From assembly GCA_964019055.1 (NCBI GenBank), contig OZ025221.1, positions 4,232,968-4,296,967 of the forward strand: a stretch of DNA of 64,000 bases, in the 5' to 3' direction. Shown piece after piece: positions 27,204 to 39,900 of the stretch; position 1 is the stretch's first letter; each line of letters begins with the position of its first letter. Source of the DNA: Anthopleura xanthogrammica (taxonomy: Eukaryota > Cnidaria > Anthozoa > Actiniaria > Actiniidae). A program made the position numbers and the translations under genes. Below the pieces are notes generated by a model. It had not been told where the DNA came from. It worked only from the letters and a program-made list of their open reading frames with translations, and made no database searches.

Positions 27204-27400
27204 TACAGTGCTTCCCAATCAGTCACACGGAAATTTTACAATTTGCTGTCGCGACAAAGTTGGTTTTTGTGGACGTCAATGGCATGTGCCTTGATAACTT
27301 TGTGTTTTCTGACAATGCCATGGAAACACTTTGATTGACATCCACCAAAACCTTATTTTATCTAGGTGGTGATTTGTGTGTGATTGGAAAGTGCTGTAAA
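27204..27400. mobile_element. MITE 'TTACAGCGCTTCCCAATCACACGC' family, copy 2
   Basis: The left end is TTTACAGTGCTTCCCAATCA, the right end GTGTGATTGGAAAGTGCTGT. Internal text GACAAAGTTGGTTTTTGTGG and GACAATGCCATGGAAACACT matches copies at 9728-9949 and 34198-34427. Confidence 0.8.
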
Positions 27401-27554
27401 ATGCACTGTAAAAAATTTTTAAAGAAATATTTATCTTGAAGATTTTTCAGTCAAAGAACATGAATTTATTTAAAGAAAAGAAATAGTCTGACTGCTTTTA
27501 TAGTTTAAGTATATCAAAGTATGATGCAAGCACAATGAAACTGCATGCATGCTA

Positions 27555-27755
27555 GACCTTTAAATTTTCAGCTTGGGCATAATGTATTCCCATTTCAGAC
27601 CACGTGTCATTCTCTTGAGAACAAGATTCTTCTTTGAGTTGTATCCATATTCATGTGTCTTCTCATGTGCAACCATTAAACAAAGGAATGATACTCCAGA
27701 CACATGGTCTGAAATGGAAAAACTTTACACCCAAGCCGAAATAGCCAATTCATAG
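27555..27755. mobile_element. MITE 'CAGCTTGGGCATAATG' family, copy 1
   Basis: The left arm reads TTTCAGCTTGGGCATAATGT then CCCATTTCAGACCACGTGTC. The right arm reads GACACATGGTCTGAAATGGA then TTACACCCAAGCCGAAATAG. The centre has ATTCATGTGTCTTCTCATGT. A close relative lies at 29370-29570, and a fragment with GTGGTCTGAAATCGTC near 33510. Confidence 0.8.
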
Positions 27756-28207
27756 GTATGCCAATGATTCATCAACAGTGTCTGAGACATGTCCACAAAT
27801 GTCAGATGAGTTGATGTGGATGATAACTGAAGGCCAAGTGTTTGAGTGGTGCTTTTATGTAGCAATCTAACTGGCTGGGGCACTCCCAAAATTAATGGCC
27901 TCAAAAAATCATCCATTCCTCCTCTCCTCCCCCCCCCTGACCCCAAAAAAAATTAGAAACTTGCATACCTCAGATAATTTTCAGCATTGAAGGGTGGCTG
28001 ACTCAACTAGCTTTGCAGCAGGATTGAAGTAATGCTAGATTTTCAATGTATGCAGGGGTCTGTATGTTGACAGACCAGTAGTGGTGCCTAGAGATGCTGC
28101 GTGCAAAGTTTACAATTTTGAGGAGCAATTAGTTTTATTATATCCATGGGTTATGCAATCAAACATGGTCAGTGAAGATTGTACCATGAACTAACATCCT
28201 TGGTGTC

Positions 28208-28381
28208 TTTACTGCATTTTGCAACATTTTTGACAGCTTGATGTGAAATTGTTTTTTTCACTGCCATCCATCAAAACTAATCAGTGAGTACCTTTTATAT
28301 TTTTGACTAGCGGCAGTGAAAAACCAAATTCCAACGGGCAACTCACAACTACCGAGTTCACAGAATATTGAGAATCGCAGT
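28208..28381. mobile_element. Palindromic MITE family A, copy 5
   Basis: The left end is diverged (TTTACTGCATTTTGCAAC). The right end GTTCACAGAATATTGAGAAT then CGCAGT is typical. The core reads CAAAACTAATCAGTGAGTAC then CTTTTATATTTTTGACTAGC. Confidence 0.8.
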
Positions 28382-29369
28382 CACATCCACCTTATACCCA
28401 AGCAAGACAAAGGATTGGTTATTAAGTTCAAATAAATATTTAATAGCATTTCTGCGCAATGTTCTACCAGAAGGTCAGGATATACCAAATATAACTGCAT
28501 ACACTTATAATCACTAATAATAATAATATTGACAAAACAATTTTTTAAAAATACAAATACTACTACTACTACTACTTGCAAAAATATTATTCTACCCAAC
28601 TTTAGTTGATGAACAACTTGATGAAATTCAAGATTCTCCCTTCCTGGCCAATCTATAACCAGAATTGCATCTAGGGAGAATGTAGATATTCATCATAATA
28701 ACACTGCCATTTTTAGTGATGTTTATTTTATAAACATATTCTAGTTGATAGAAACCAGTGGGTCACCAAGTGAGAGGCCATAGCAATATTAATTCTTATC
28801 TAAATATCTGCCACTTCATTCGGATGAAAACAAGGCGTAAAATAATGACCAGTTATTGGACTGACCATGTTCGGCCAGAATCTGAACTTGTCTCGTCAAA
28901 TCTTTGCCTTGCTGGTCATTTTGACCAGTAACATTGAGCCAGAAGTGAGGTATAACTAAGGTGAAATAAATTTGGCCGATAATAATGACCGGCGACTGTT
29001 TCCCCGGCTTTTATTTTAAGCCCTGTGAAATTATAATTACTTACTCTTTGAATTATATTTTTGGTAATATCTCAGACAAAACACAGTCAAACATTTGAAA
29101 ACCATTATAAATTTTGTATTGTCAGGTTCAAATATTTGGAGTTTTATTGGCAGTGTTTGCAATAAGCTTTTACTTTTTTCTTGCAACACAAAGTATTTGA
29201 TGATTTTATTTCCATCACAATCCTAGAAAACAAAAAATATTAGATAATTAGTACCTGAATGAAGCATGAGACAAAATATCAGGGGGTGGGGGTGGTGGAA
29301 GTGGAGGGGGGGGGGAAGGAGCTGACGTTTTTTAATCATCAACACCCTTCTTCATCACTGTTGACAGCC

Positions 29370-29570
29370 TATAGACCTTTTCAGCTTTTGCACAATGTTT
29401 TCCAATTTCAGACCACCTGTCATTCTCTTGATAATATGATTCTTTGTTTGAGTTGTATCCATATTCATGTTTCTTCTCATGTGCAACTGTTAAACAAAGG
29501 AATGATACTCTAGGGAATGACACATGGTCTGAAATAGGAAAACATTATGCCCAAGCTGAAAAGGCCTAAC
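29370..29570. mobile_element. MITE 'CAGCTTGGGCATAATG' family, copy 2
   Basis: The left arm reads TAGACCTTTTCAGCTTTTGC then CCAATTTCAGACCACCTGTC. The right arm reads GACACATGGTCTGAAATAGG then ATTATGCCCAAGCTGAAAAG, GCCTA. Matches 27555-27755 along its length. Confidence 0.8.
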
Positions 29571-30229
29571 ACACCTTACTCATACGTTAATTACACTAAC
29601 CAATGGCTTACCACACACCTTACAGACACCATCCTACCAGCATCTTATCAACACCCTACCAAAAGATGGTGATCACACTTTACTGAAACTACTTCAACAC
29701 CCAAAGAAAGAAATATTTTACACACCCCAACGATCTCTGAAGCTACTTAGTCCTCGTCGACCGGTCGTCGGCTTTGGCTGTGAGACAAAATGTATTAACA
29801 AAGTTATTCTATATATTACCACAGGGATAGATGTATTTAATCATATGCATTGTGCATGAAATGGGAATTGGACATTATTTTAATGTTTGGGTTTCCTGTG
29901 GTTCAAACGATGAGATTCACATTGGGTTTCCTGTGGATGAGTTGCTAAGCCTTAGTGTGATTCAGTTGTCTAAGTTAACAAATGCTTTATAATGGTACTG
30001 AATGTTCAGAAAGTTCCATGGTCGGAAAAGAAGTAGATGGGATCCCTGTGAAATCAAATTATTATGAATGGGAACCCTGTGGTTGAGGTGTAAGAATACG
30101 TACATGTCGTCTGGAACATGGCTACACGTGCTGCTACTGATTTAACTTCATTCTGGATAAGAAAGGTTAAAAGTGTCATTAAAATTATGTAGTCATGATG
30201 CATGATTTATCTGATTTATGATATACTAT

Positions 30230-30540
30230 TTACAGTCAAAACGGCTCAAGTGTACCCCCTAGAATCCATTAATGAATTTATTATTTGAATATTGCAATTG
30301 ATTGTTCAACTGACTTCAAACTTGAAAATGAATTATCTACTTGAGTTCTGATTGGATTCTTCAACAATTGCCATGCCAAGGTAGAAAAACTCCCCAGAAA
30401 GGCCATCACTTAGAATTTTAGTTGTGAAATGAATGTGAAGTTTGTAGTCCAGATTTTTTAATGAAAACTCAGAGTGAATAATCAACTCAATATTCAAATA
30501 ATAGTATGCTTGAGCCATTTGGACTGTAACAATACTCAAA
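30230..30540. mobile_element. TIR element 'TTACAGTCAAAACGGCTCAAG'
   Basis: The left end at 30231 is TTACAGTCAAAACGGCTCAA. The right end near 30529 is TTGAGCCATTTGGACTGTAA. The subterminal ATTATTTGAATATTG pairs with CAATATTCAAATAAT. About 300 bases, no coding capacity. Confidence 0.75.
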
Positions 30541-30924
30541 TTTCGAGTTCTCTATTGCTCAGTCTCAGCCTCAATAGCATGTAATATATTCAGTATTATT
30601 ACTAACAGCCTGTGGCAATGAGATGAGGTGAGGAATGTGTACAAATGAACAATACAATTGCTTTAGAATTCCATGGGTTTTGCTTTCAGTGCTGAACAAT
30701 TTACGTACAATTGAGGCCAACACTGAGCAATAGAGACTCAAAACTGGAGTATTGTTGGCGGTATTCGCTGAAGATGAGGTGATTATCATTGAATATTTAC
30801 CAAGCTGCAAGTCACCTGTAGATGATTATAGAGAAATATTCTGAATTTATCAACCAATTAGCTTGCACAATTTTCTATAATCACCTGGATGATTATACTA
30901 AAATGCATTAACAAAATACACTTT

Positions 30925-33900
30925 TCATGATTGATAGTTTGCAATGACATTTCTGATGCAGTCAAAAGATGACGACATGACAGGAGCTAGCGTTGGTGGT
31001 ACCACTTGCCATGATGACTAGAAGGATATTTGTGTTAGTACACTAGTGGGCTTATAACCCTCAATGAGCCATATTTAATCCACCCTACCTTTGATGACTG
31101 CCGTGTGAATGGCTTTGTTTCAGGCTTCTCTGTTGGCTCACTTCTCGTAAAGGCTAGTGGACGGTAACCTCTTCTAGAAGATTCTGTTTCCATAGCTTTA
31201 GAGTCAGAAGAAGTTTTTCTCAGAGGTTGTCTGACTTCCTTTGAGTCTTTCCGTAAAGTTAAGGGTTGGATGTCTGCTAATTCTGAAGCTTGTCTTTTAG
31301 TGTCTTCAAAAACGGAGAAGAATAGGTTAATTTGGAATCAAACAGACTTGAATTGCTCGCCTCTCACCAAGGCAACTCAGGTTTGATTCTTCATCTTAGA
31401 GTGCAGAAGGCCTCAAGGGATCTTCTCCGGGTTGTCTGGCTATCCTCCCACCACAAAAATCAACACCTAAATTCCATTAATTTGGAATTCCGTGGTTGAA
31501 GAGCTACTCTTTAGAAATACCACTGTTAAATCACATCTATGTTATTTTATTTATATTTATTACTTACCTTTTGAAGGCTTGTCACTAGAACTGGTCTTCC
31601 TTGCTCGTAGCAACTCATTGTCTTCCTTTAGACTTCGATTCTCAGCTCGCAGTTCTGTTAATTGTTTCCTAAAGTATTCACTGGCACCAGGCCCAGATCC
31701 CACGGTTGAAACTGATGTTCTGCGAGTCCCTTCACATTCTTTTAGTTTAGTTTCATAGTTCCTTACATCTTCAACACGTCTTTTTATCTCCTCATCGAGA
31801 CGTTCTTTTAAGCTCCTAACCTCTTCTTTATGCCGACGTTTCTTAACTTCCAACAAAGACTCAAATTCTTCAATCTTAAACTCCAAAGATCGAATTTGAT
31901 TTTTGTGTTCTTCACAAGCTGGAGGTTTGCTATTCCTCCTTGTGGTCGTCGAGCTTAAGCTTTCCTTCTTTAAACTCTTAACTTCTTTATCATGCTCAGC
32001 GTTCAAGCTTTTCACGTTCTTCTCGTGACTTTCTTGTAATTCTTCAATTTCTCGTTTGTGTTCAAGTTTAATCTCCTCGATACTATCTTCTAAACCTTTG
32101 ATTTGAAGCCTTAAATTGTTTACATCAAGGAGCTTCTCTTGTGCTAACTTTTCTTTATAAAGTTTGAGTTCATTTTCGTGTAGTGTCTCATCTTCCTCCA
32201 TTTTGAGTTTCAATTCTTCAAGTTCCAGCGTTAATTCTTCATTTTCTGCGATTAGCGTCTCGAGTTCTCCATCACCGCCTTCTCCACCTTTGGTCTTTAG
32301 CTCCTTTTCTCGTTCGTACGCTTCTTTATATACGTTTATTTCTTTCATATACTTACGATCAATGTCCTCCATTTCCTTCTGCATTTGGTAGATTTTATTA
32401 CTCATTTCCTCCGTTCTCCGTAGACCAAACATCGTCGCCGCTTCTTGCCGTTTAAGGCTTTTTTCGATTTCATCCTTTTCTTCGGTAAGAAGTTGGTTCG
32501 CTTTTTCGAGTTCTTCAACTCTGGAAACTTTCTCCTGGATAATCGGAATGGAAAGAAAAATGAGACTTTGAAGGCGCAAATCAAATTGATAGAAGAAACG
32601 CAAATAATCGGAGAATCTCAAATGGTTAGTCTAAAGGCCAGTTTACACAAGAAATTTTGCGAGGGATCTCAATGGCAATTTTATCACAATCCAAAATCGT
32701 ACGTGCAAAACGCCCGGCGACTTAATGGCGATTTTACGGCGCCAAGTTACGGCACAGACCGCGCCTTGCCGTGACTGGGTCCGTGCCGTGTATGAAAACA
32801 TTTGACATTCAGTGCCGTGTCCGCGCCGTAACCGTGCCGTTTGCCATGACTTTTCACACTCATACGAAATATGCTCTAAGAAAGTATAACAGACAAACAA
32901 AACAATTGAGGATTACATTTGACAGGGATTCTCCTCCTGACTGTCCCGTTCTTTCTCCGAGCCGTTTAATCTCCTCTTCTTGTTCGCGCACGGTTCGTTG
33001 TAGTTGTTCGGTATCTGGATCAAGGTCGTACTGCTGGGACTTGACGGCCTGAATGACAGTCATCATATCATCACGAATCTGGTCGAGTTCTTTCTGTTGA
33101 GAATCCTGGAAAATAATAAAGACAGCAAAGACAATGAAGTGAGAAAGATATATACAACAAGCTATATGATTGGCTGAATGAGAAAAATGTCTTAACATTT
33201 TCTTATAAGACTGCGCAGAGTTAGTTACTAACTCTGGACAACTATTAGTAGACTTATATTCAATAGAGCACTTTTTCTTACTCTCTCGATTCTCAATTCT
33301 TCGTTATATTTATGATTGAGTTCGTCGATCTCTCCTTCCAGTTCCTTGATTCTTGATTTCAACTGTTGGGTGTTGGCTTCAGTGGCGTCTTTAGTAGGGC
33401 TGTATTTTTCTCCCATTGAGGCTTGGATCACAACTGTCATATCCTGCGGAAAAAGATAGTCAATCACCTTCAAGACCTTCGAATTTTATCGGATGGGAAT
33501 GACAGGTTCGTGGTCTGAAATCGTCGAAATATTTACGCCCAAGCTTAAGAGGAATCGAAATTAGAAGGATTTAGTCACAAAGAGATTTCTCGGCCAAAAT
33601 TCCGAGTTTCGTTGTCCAAAAAAAAAACCCTATGAAATGGAAACCTTGATTTTAGGATTAGCGATCTCCTATCCTGATGCATTCCTTTTTTTTACGTCAT
33701 TGCCGAGTTCCCACCAGTTTTAGGGGGTTCGTGGTCTCCCTGCAACTGGTGGATACCATGGAGACTAGGGCGAGTTGAATCATGACGTCACATATAGTGA
33801 GGAGACCTGGGAAGGATCTTATGGGCGAGGAGGCCTTTGAAAAAGAATACTTACTTTCTTTAGTTGGTCTAACTCTTCTGCGTGTTTGACCTTCAGAGAT

Positions 33901-36900
33901 TCAATTTCCTTCATATATTTCTGACCCATTTGCTCCATCTCATTTTCAAGCCGATTCACTTCAGTCTGTAATCCTTCCCCATGGTCACTGCTTCGTTTTA
34001 TCCTCTCCATCTCTCGCTGATGGCTTTGTTTCAACAGCTCCATCTGATTCTCGTACCTGTTGCCATGGACATAAATTATGAGGATATTTTTAGTGGATGC
34101 ATCATAATAAAAAATAGAAGCTTTTGAGTGTGGGCTACCTGTATCCAGTCGATCGAGAAGGAATGGGAAAGTGCCGACGTAAAGGCAGTTCCCGCCTTAT
34201 GACAGCGCTTCCCAACCACACGCGCGAAATTTTACAATTTGCTGTCGCGAAGAAGTTGGTTTTGATGGACGTCAATCAAGGCGTTTCCATGACATCTCAC
34301 GTGGCACGTGCCTTGACAATCAGTTTGTGTTTTCCGACAATGTCATGGAAACACTTTGATTGGCGTCCACCAAATCCTTATTCTGTCGTGACAGCTATTC
34401 GCGCATGTGTTTGGGATGCGCTGAAAATGGCGTGCAAATGTTTTCCATGTTAAATAAACATTTAAGTTGATTGAATACTTTATGCACGTCATTGGCTAGA
34501 TTAATTACATCTTATCTGTAACACAAACTCTTTCTGACATCCATCAGATTAATTCAAAATGCATGTTTGCTTTCGAATTGGACGGAAAATTATCACCCGA
34601 TCCGTTACTGCATATTCTGCTAAAAAAGCTGCCTTTTTCCTTCTTTTTGTCTTGCCATGCACCTACTATTACTGATCAATTATCGCTTGAAGTAAATATC
34701 TTTAGGAGAAAACGGGGAAACTTTCATTTCTAACCAAGTTTGCCATACAATATTAAAGAAAAAAGGTTCAAACACTGGATTCCATAGTGTACTTTCTAAA
34801 CAATCAGTTCCCTTTTAGTTTCTCTTGTTAATACGTATCTACATAAATAAATAATCTACGGGATAACGGAAGTAAAATGAAAAAATCTAATTAAAAGATG
34901 TTCTGGAATATTTTAGGTAGAAGAAATTATTAAAAAATAAAGATTGGAATCTTGAGTTATTCATTTGGTAGTGCAATATGGAAATAAAGTTGTATGATGA
35001 TAATAATAAGATACGTGAACACGACGGGGTTCCAAGCCGAAGCAGCAAGACATCGCGATAATTACTCCAAGAAAATACGATTCATCACGAAAAGTTCTTT
35101 ACAGCTATCGACAACATGCATAAGTAACTTCTATTCAAGGCTTGTATAGTCCTAGAGCGGTTTGGAGAATTTCTAATGTACATCCGTGAAAAAATATTTC
35201 GTCACATGATTTTGACAAAACATTCCATTGCATGTGGAGCGTGACATTGATGGGTGTGCGTGACCAATGAATGTCACGCTAATTTGAAATTCCAAAATTT
35301 CTGAACATTTAGAATTTTCTCCCAAAAATTGGGGAAATTTTACAACCTGTATCCAAGATTTCACATATTTATGGCCAACGCTCGGAGTTCTCGTAAGTTC
35401 GATTCTATTTGGAGCATATTTTAGTCGAAAATGCAAGAGTTTATACATAGTGACCACCTACCGGTTTAGGATAACCGTACCTAGCCAAAACTCTCCAACT
35501 CCAATGTCATATCTAATGCCCAAAATTGATACTCCAATATCTTCCCAATTTTGACATCGAATAAGCCAAAACATATGTTTTGGAAAATAAGAGTTATTCC
35601 CTTGGTTCTGTGTTGTGGCAGAACATGAATCCACTAACAAATGACACGAATGAGAGAAGGTCAAGACGGGTAGGTGTTGTGAGATATTAAATAACTAGAA
35701 CTGTTTCTCCTTCAAACAAAACCACTGCCTCTTCAATATCGAAACTTCACTCTCGCCTTCAATCAAATTATATTCTAACGACTGACTCCTGAAAATAAAG
35801 CTTTGCGGAGATTTTAGAGGACTTAGATCATGACAGAAGTAACGTCCATTTTTCGGTGTATATAACTGTACGACTTACCGAGAGAGGCCCGAGCTTCTGG
35901 ATGTAAGATTTTCTCGGAGATAACGACGAGAGAGCATTTTTTCACTACATGTTTAAAGCGTTACTACGCCATGGTTGAGGTAGGGCATGGATTTGATTCT
36001 CAGGTCTGATAGCCAAAAAATGACCGTTCATCGACCATCTTTCAAAGCAAGCCCGGTGGGAGATGTTGGGATGTACAGAATAATTCAAATGGTATCTCAT
36101 GTTAATTAGGTTATCAATATCGTCCCCTCCCCCCACGGGAAGGCTTTTTTGTTCAATGTGATATTTTTTAATTTATTTATAACAATGTTTAATTAAGCAG
36201 GAGGCTCACATCACCGAGGTGTTTTTCAGAGAGGTCCAGATATAACACATGAAAATGATAAGCGAATAAAATATATCGGGAATATCACTTTTAAAAGAAT
36301 TTTTACTAGTATGTGTGCTTCAAAATATCACTAAAAGAAATAATACTCAAGGGATGAGGAAAAGGTTTGAAATAGTTTGGATGTTTGTTGCATGTCCAGC
36401 GGCGAAACACCGGCGCGCGGCCTACAGAGCTCAATGTTTTCCTTCTCAGCCAATCAAAAGCCTCAAAAGTGCCACCCAATTTCAACGAAATATAATGAAA
36501 AACAATTCGTCCTACCTTGAAACCATGTCTTTCATATCCGCTTCCATTTCAATGACAGAGGCATTCATTTCTTCGGAGCTCTCCATGATAGGCTGTTTCA
36601 TACTGTATTCAAGTATAGCTTCTCTGCGCGCATTTGCCAGCTCCTTCTTGTGTCTTACTTTAAGTTTCTCTATTAAGGCTTGGTGGGCCGCCTTCAGCTC
36701 GCTAATATCTGACTGTAATGTGATGACACGCGAAGTTAATCTTAAGCGAAGCTCGTCTCCTTCGGTTTTAGCTGCTCCAGAAACTTTGAAAGTATCTTCG
36801 TTGATTTTTTTCATATCCTTTTGATGAGCTCGTTCTGCAGATTCAAGTCTTTCGTGCAGTTGTTGTTTCGTCTCCTCGAGTTCTTTGGTGAGCTCCGAAA

Positions 36901-39900
36901 CTCTTGCTTTGTGAGTTTCTCTTTCCTTTTCACTCCAGGCTAATTTTTCGGCAATTTCTCGGAAAGATTTAGAACGTTCACGAAGCCCATCAAAGGAATC
37001 ATATACCTGTTCCTTTGGTGTTCCAACCCTTACTTCTCCAGCACTATCCGTAACATCACGAGCACTGTTTTCAAGCTTCTTCTTCAACTCCTCTACTCTT
37101 GATTTTTCTTCTGCCAGAGAACTTTCAAGCTCCTTGATATACGTCCTCGATAGTTCAACCAATTCCAAAACATTAGTCTTTTCATGCTCGAGTTCTTGAG
37201 ATTTGGCTATGAGAGTGTCCCTTGTGCCAGACAAATCCTTCTCTGTTTTTCCTAAACTTGCTTCGACTCCCTCCGTCCACTCAGAAATTTCTTTCTCCAG
37301 TTGCATTCTTTTTTCCAATTCTTCTGCAAGCTGAACAACTCTTTTTTCGCTCTTTACAAGTTGGGACGTTCTTTCGTCAAGGAGAGTTTTGTAATCCGTG
37401 TCTTTTTCGCCTTCCTCGTCAGTAGGCGGGTTTTGAAGTTCTTCAACACTAGATACAGATATAGCGGTTTCCTGAGTCACTATTTCATTTTTTTTACACT
37501 TCTGAAGCTCTGCTGTGAGTAGTTTTTCTTCCATTTCATTAGCAAGCAATTTTTCTTCTGCAACACCTAACTTCTCACGATATTTCCCTAATTGTTTTTC
37601 AAGAGATTCGACTTTATTTTCAAGCTCTTGATTCCTGTTTACAAGTTCGTCTCCTCCGTCTTGGGAAGTAAGTTCATTTATTTTGCTTTCATATTCTAGA
37701 ATCGTTTCCTTGGCTGTAGTAAGATAAGTCTCGTACTGCAAAACCTTTTCTTCGAGTTCTACGACGCGTTCTCTTTCTTTTGTGTCTTTGAGTGCCAGTT
37801 TCTCTTTAAGCGTTGTATTCTCTTTTCTCAACGCGCTAATTTCGTCGTCTTTTCCTCTGATAAGTTTTTCTGTGTATTTATTCATTTTTTCGATTTCCTC
37901 TTCAAGTCTTTCCAACTTCAGAGTTCCTTCATCGTCACCCGAAGCCTTCATAACACTCGACTCCCGTTCCATTTTCAAAGCACCACATTCTTTTTCCTTT
38001 TCTTCTAACACAGATTTGAATCCTTCCAATTCTTTATTTTTCTCATTCAAAGTTTTTTCCAGTTCACGTATTTTGTCTTGCTCGGCTTCAACATTTGAAT
38101 CATTTTCACAAATCGACTCACTCAGTGCCATTTTCAAAGTCGAAATCTCTTCATTTGAGTCAGAAACCTTTTCCTCCAAAAATATAATTTTACTTTCAAG
38201 TTCTCTCTTCTTCTTTGAATATTTCTCGTTTTCTTCTGTTAGAGCAAACTGTTTCTCAAGACTTTCGCAGAGTTTTTCATCCATCGAGTCTAGCTTTTGT
38301 TCGAGGTCTTCGTTCTTGCGATTGAGGACCCCAAGATCTTTCTCCAAATCATTCAAAGCTTCGCTAGCAGATTTTAATTCATTTTCTTTCGAAGAAATAA
38401 TTTGTTTCAGTTCTGAAACACTTTCTTGTTTATGTGCCTTATCTCTTGGATATTCAAGTTTTTCGCGCGCTTTTTCAAGTTCATCATAAGCTGTCTTCAA
38501 CAACTTTTCATTTTCTTTAGACTTCTTTTCACTCTCATTCGCAAGTGTCTCCAACGATGTTAAATCCATTTCAAGACTTTGAATTCTATTCAAGAGTTCT
38601 TTTTCTTTCAAGGCGAACTTTTTTTCGACCTTCTCTAGTTTTCCTTCAGCTTCTACCATCTTTATTTTGCTTTGGTCTTCGTGTTTTTCGGTTTTCGCTT
38701 CTTTCATCAAAGCAACAGCATCCTTAGGCAAACGAATCTTCTTATTCAAGTCAAGAAGTCTTTCCAAATCAGCATTTAGTCTTTCCTTTTCTTTTTCTAG
38801 CTTAGTTTTCTGTTCCTGTTCATATTCCAACTCGATATTACTATTTTTCAACTGATATTCCGTTTCGGCCAACTTTCGTTCATTGTTGCTTAACTTTGTC
38901 TCAAGTTCCTGCAACAGCGAGCGAGTGTATTTCGCTACCTTCGACCGACTTTCATTCGCTTTTTCGAGTTCCTTTGTCTTTATCATAAGTTCTCGTTCAT
39001 TTTGTTTTAACTTTTGTACAAGAAAAGCGAGTTTACTTTCCAAATCTTTCTTCTGTCCTTCTTCGCCATTTTCTTCAAAACTAAACGTTCGGTCACTTTC
39101 TGGCTCCTCGTCCGTTAAAATAACTCTTCCTCTGCGATCTCCAGCAACTTGTTTCGAACTGGAAACCTCACTCTTCAAAGCCTCTATATTAGCTTTATGA
39201 ATACTTATAATACTATTCGCTTCGTCGAGGTCTGCTTTAGCCTCAGCTAACTCTTTTCCATGGAATGATAACTTAACTTTAAGTTGTTTGGACATTTTCT
39301 CAGACTCTTCAAGTTTTTGCCTCAGATCTTTGATCGTAAAACGTAAATCCTGTAGTTCTTGTTCTTGAAATATCACTGCTTTCTGATAGTCCTTGCATTT
39401 CGAAAGTTCCCTTTCTAGTTCCTTGTTTTTATTGGTTTTTGATTTTAGTTCTTGTTCGAGAATGTGAAGTGATTCTCTTTGTCTTGTCGTCATAGTTGAC
39501 TTTTCTTTTAACTCCTTATTCTCCTTGCGTAGCTTGTCTAATTCTAGCTTGAGAGATTCATCCTAAACAACACAAACATCAAATATTGAGATCTAGGTGT
39601 AAGTAGTGTAGTGTAGTGTAGTGTAGTGTAGTGTAGGGTAGGGTAGGGTAGGGTAGGGTAGGGTAGGGTAGGGTAGGGTAGGGTAGGGTAGGGTAGGGTA
39701 GGGTAGGGTAGGGTAGGGTAGGGTAGGGTAGGGTAGGGTAGGGTAGGGTAGGGTAGGGTAGGGTAGGGTAGGGTAGGGTAGGGTAGGGTAGGGTAGGGTA
39801 GGGTAGGGTAGGGTAGGGTAGGGTAGGGTAGGGTAGGGTAGGGTAGGGTAGGGTAGGGTAGGGTAGGGTAGGGTAGGGTAGGGTAGGGTAGGGTAGTGTA

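Larger units (their letters stand above)
25921..30924. other. Convergent intergenic region rich in MITEs
   Basis: No exon was recognised between the stop of the 130-aa gene and the last exon of the MPRIP-like gene. It contains MITEs at 27204-27400, 27555-27755, 28208-28381, 29370-29570 and 30230-30540, a diverged copy of the CAGGGCTCAAAATAA element (28830-29025), and otherwise AT-rich unique DNA. Confidence 0.6.

Noticed and set aside
37782..38489. 235-codon + strand Ser/Phe-rich frame
   Set aside because: It is the antisense shadow of the 3,047-base coiled-coil exon, whose biased codons keep the opposite strand open.
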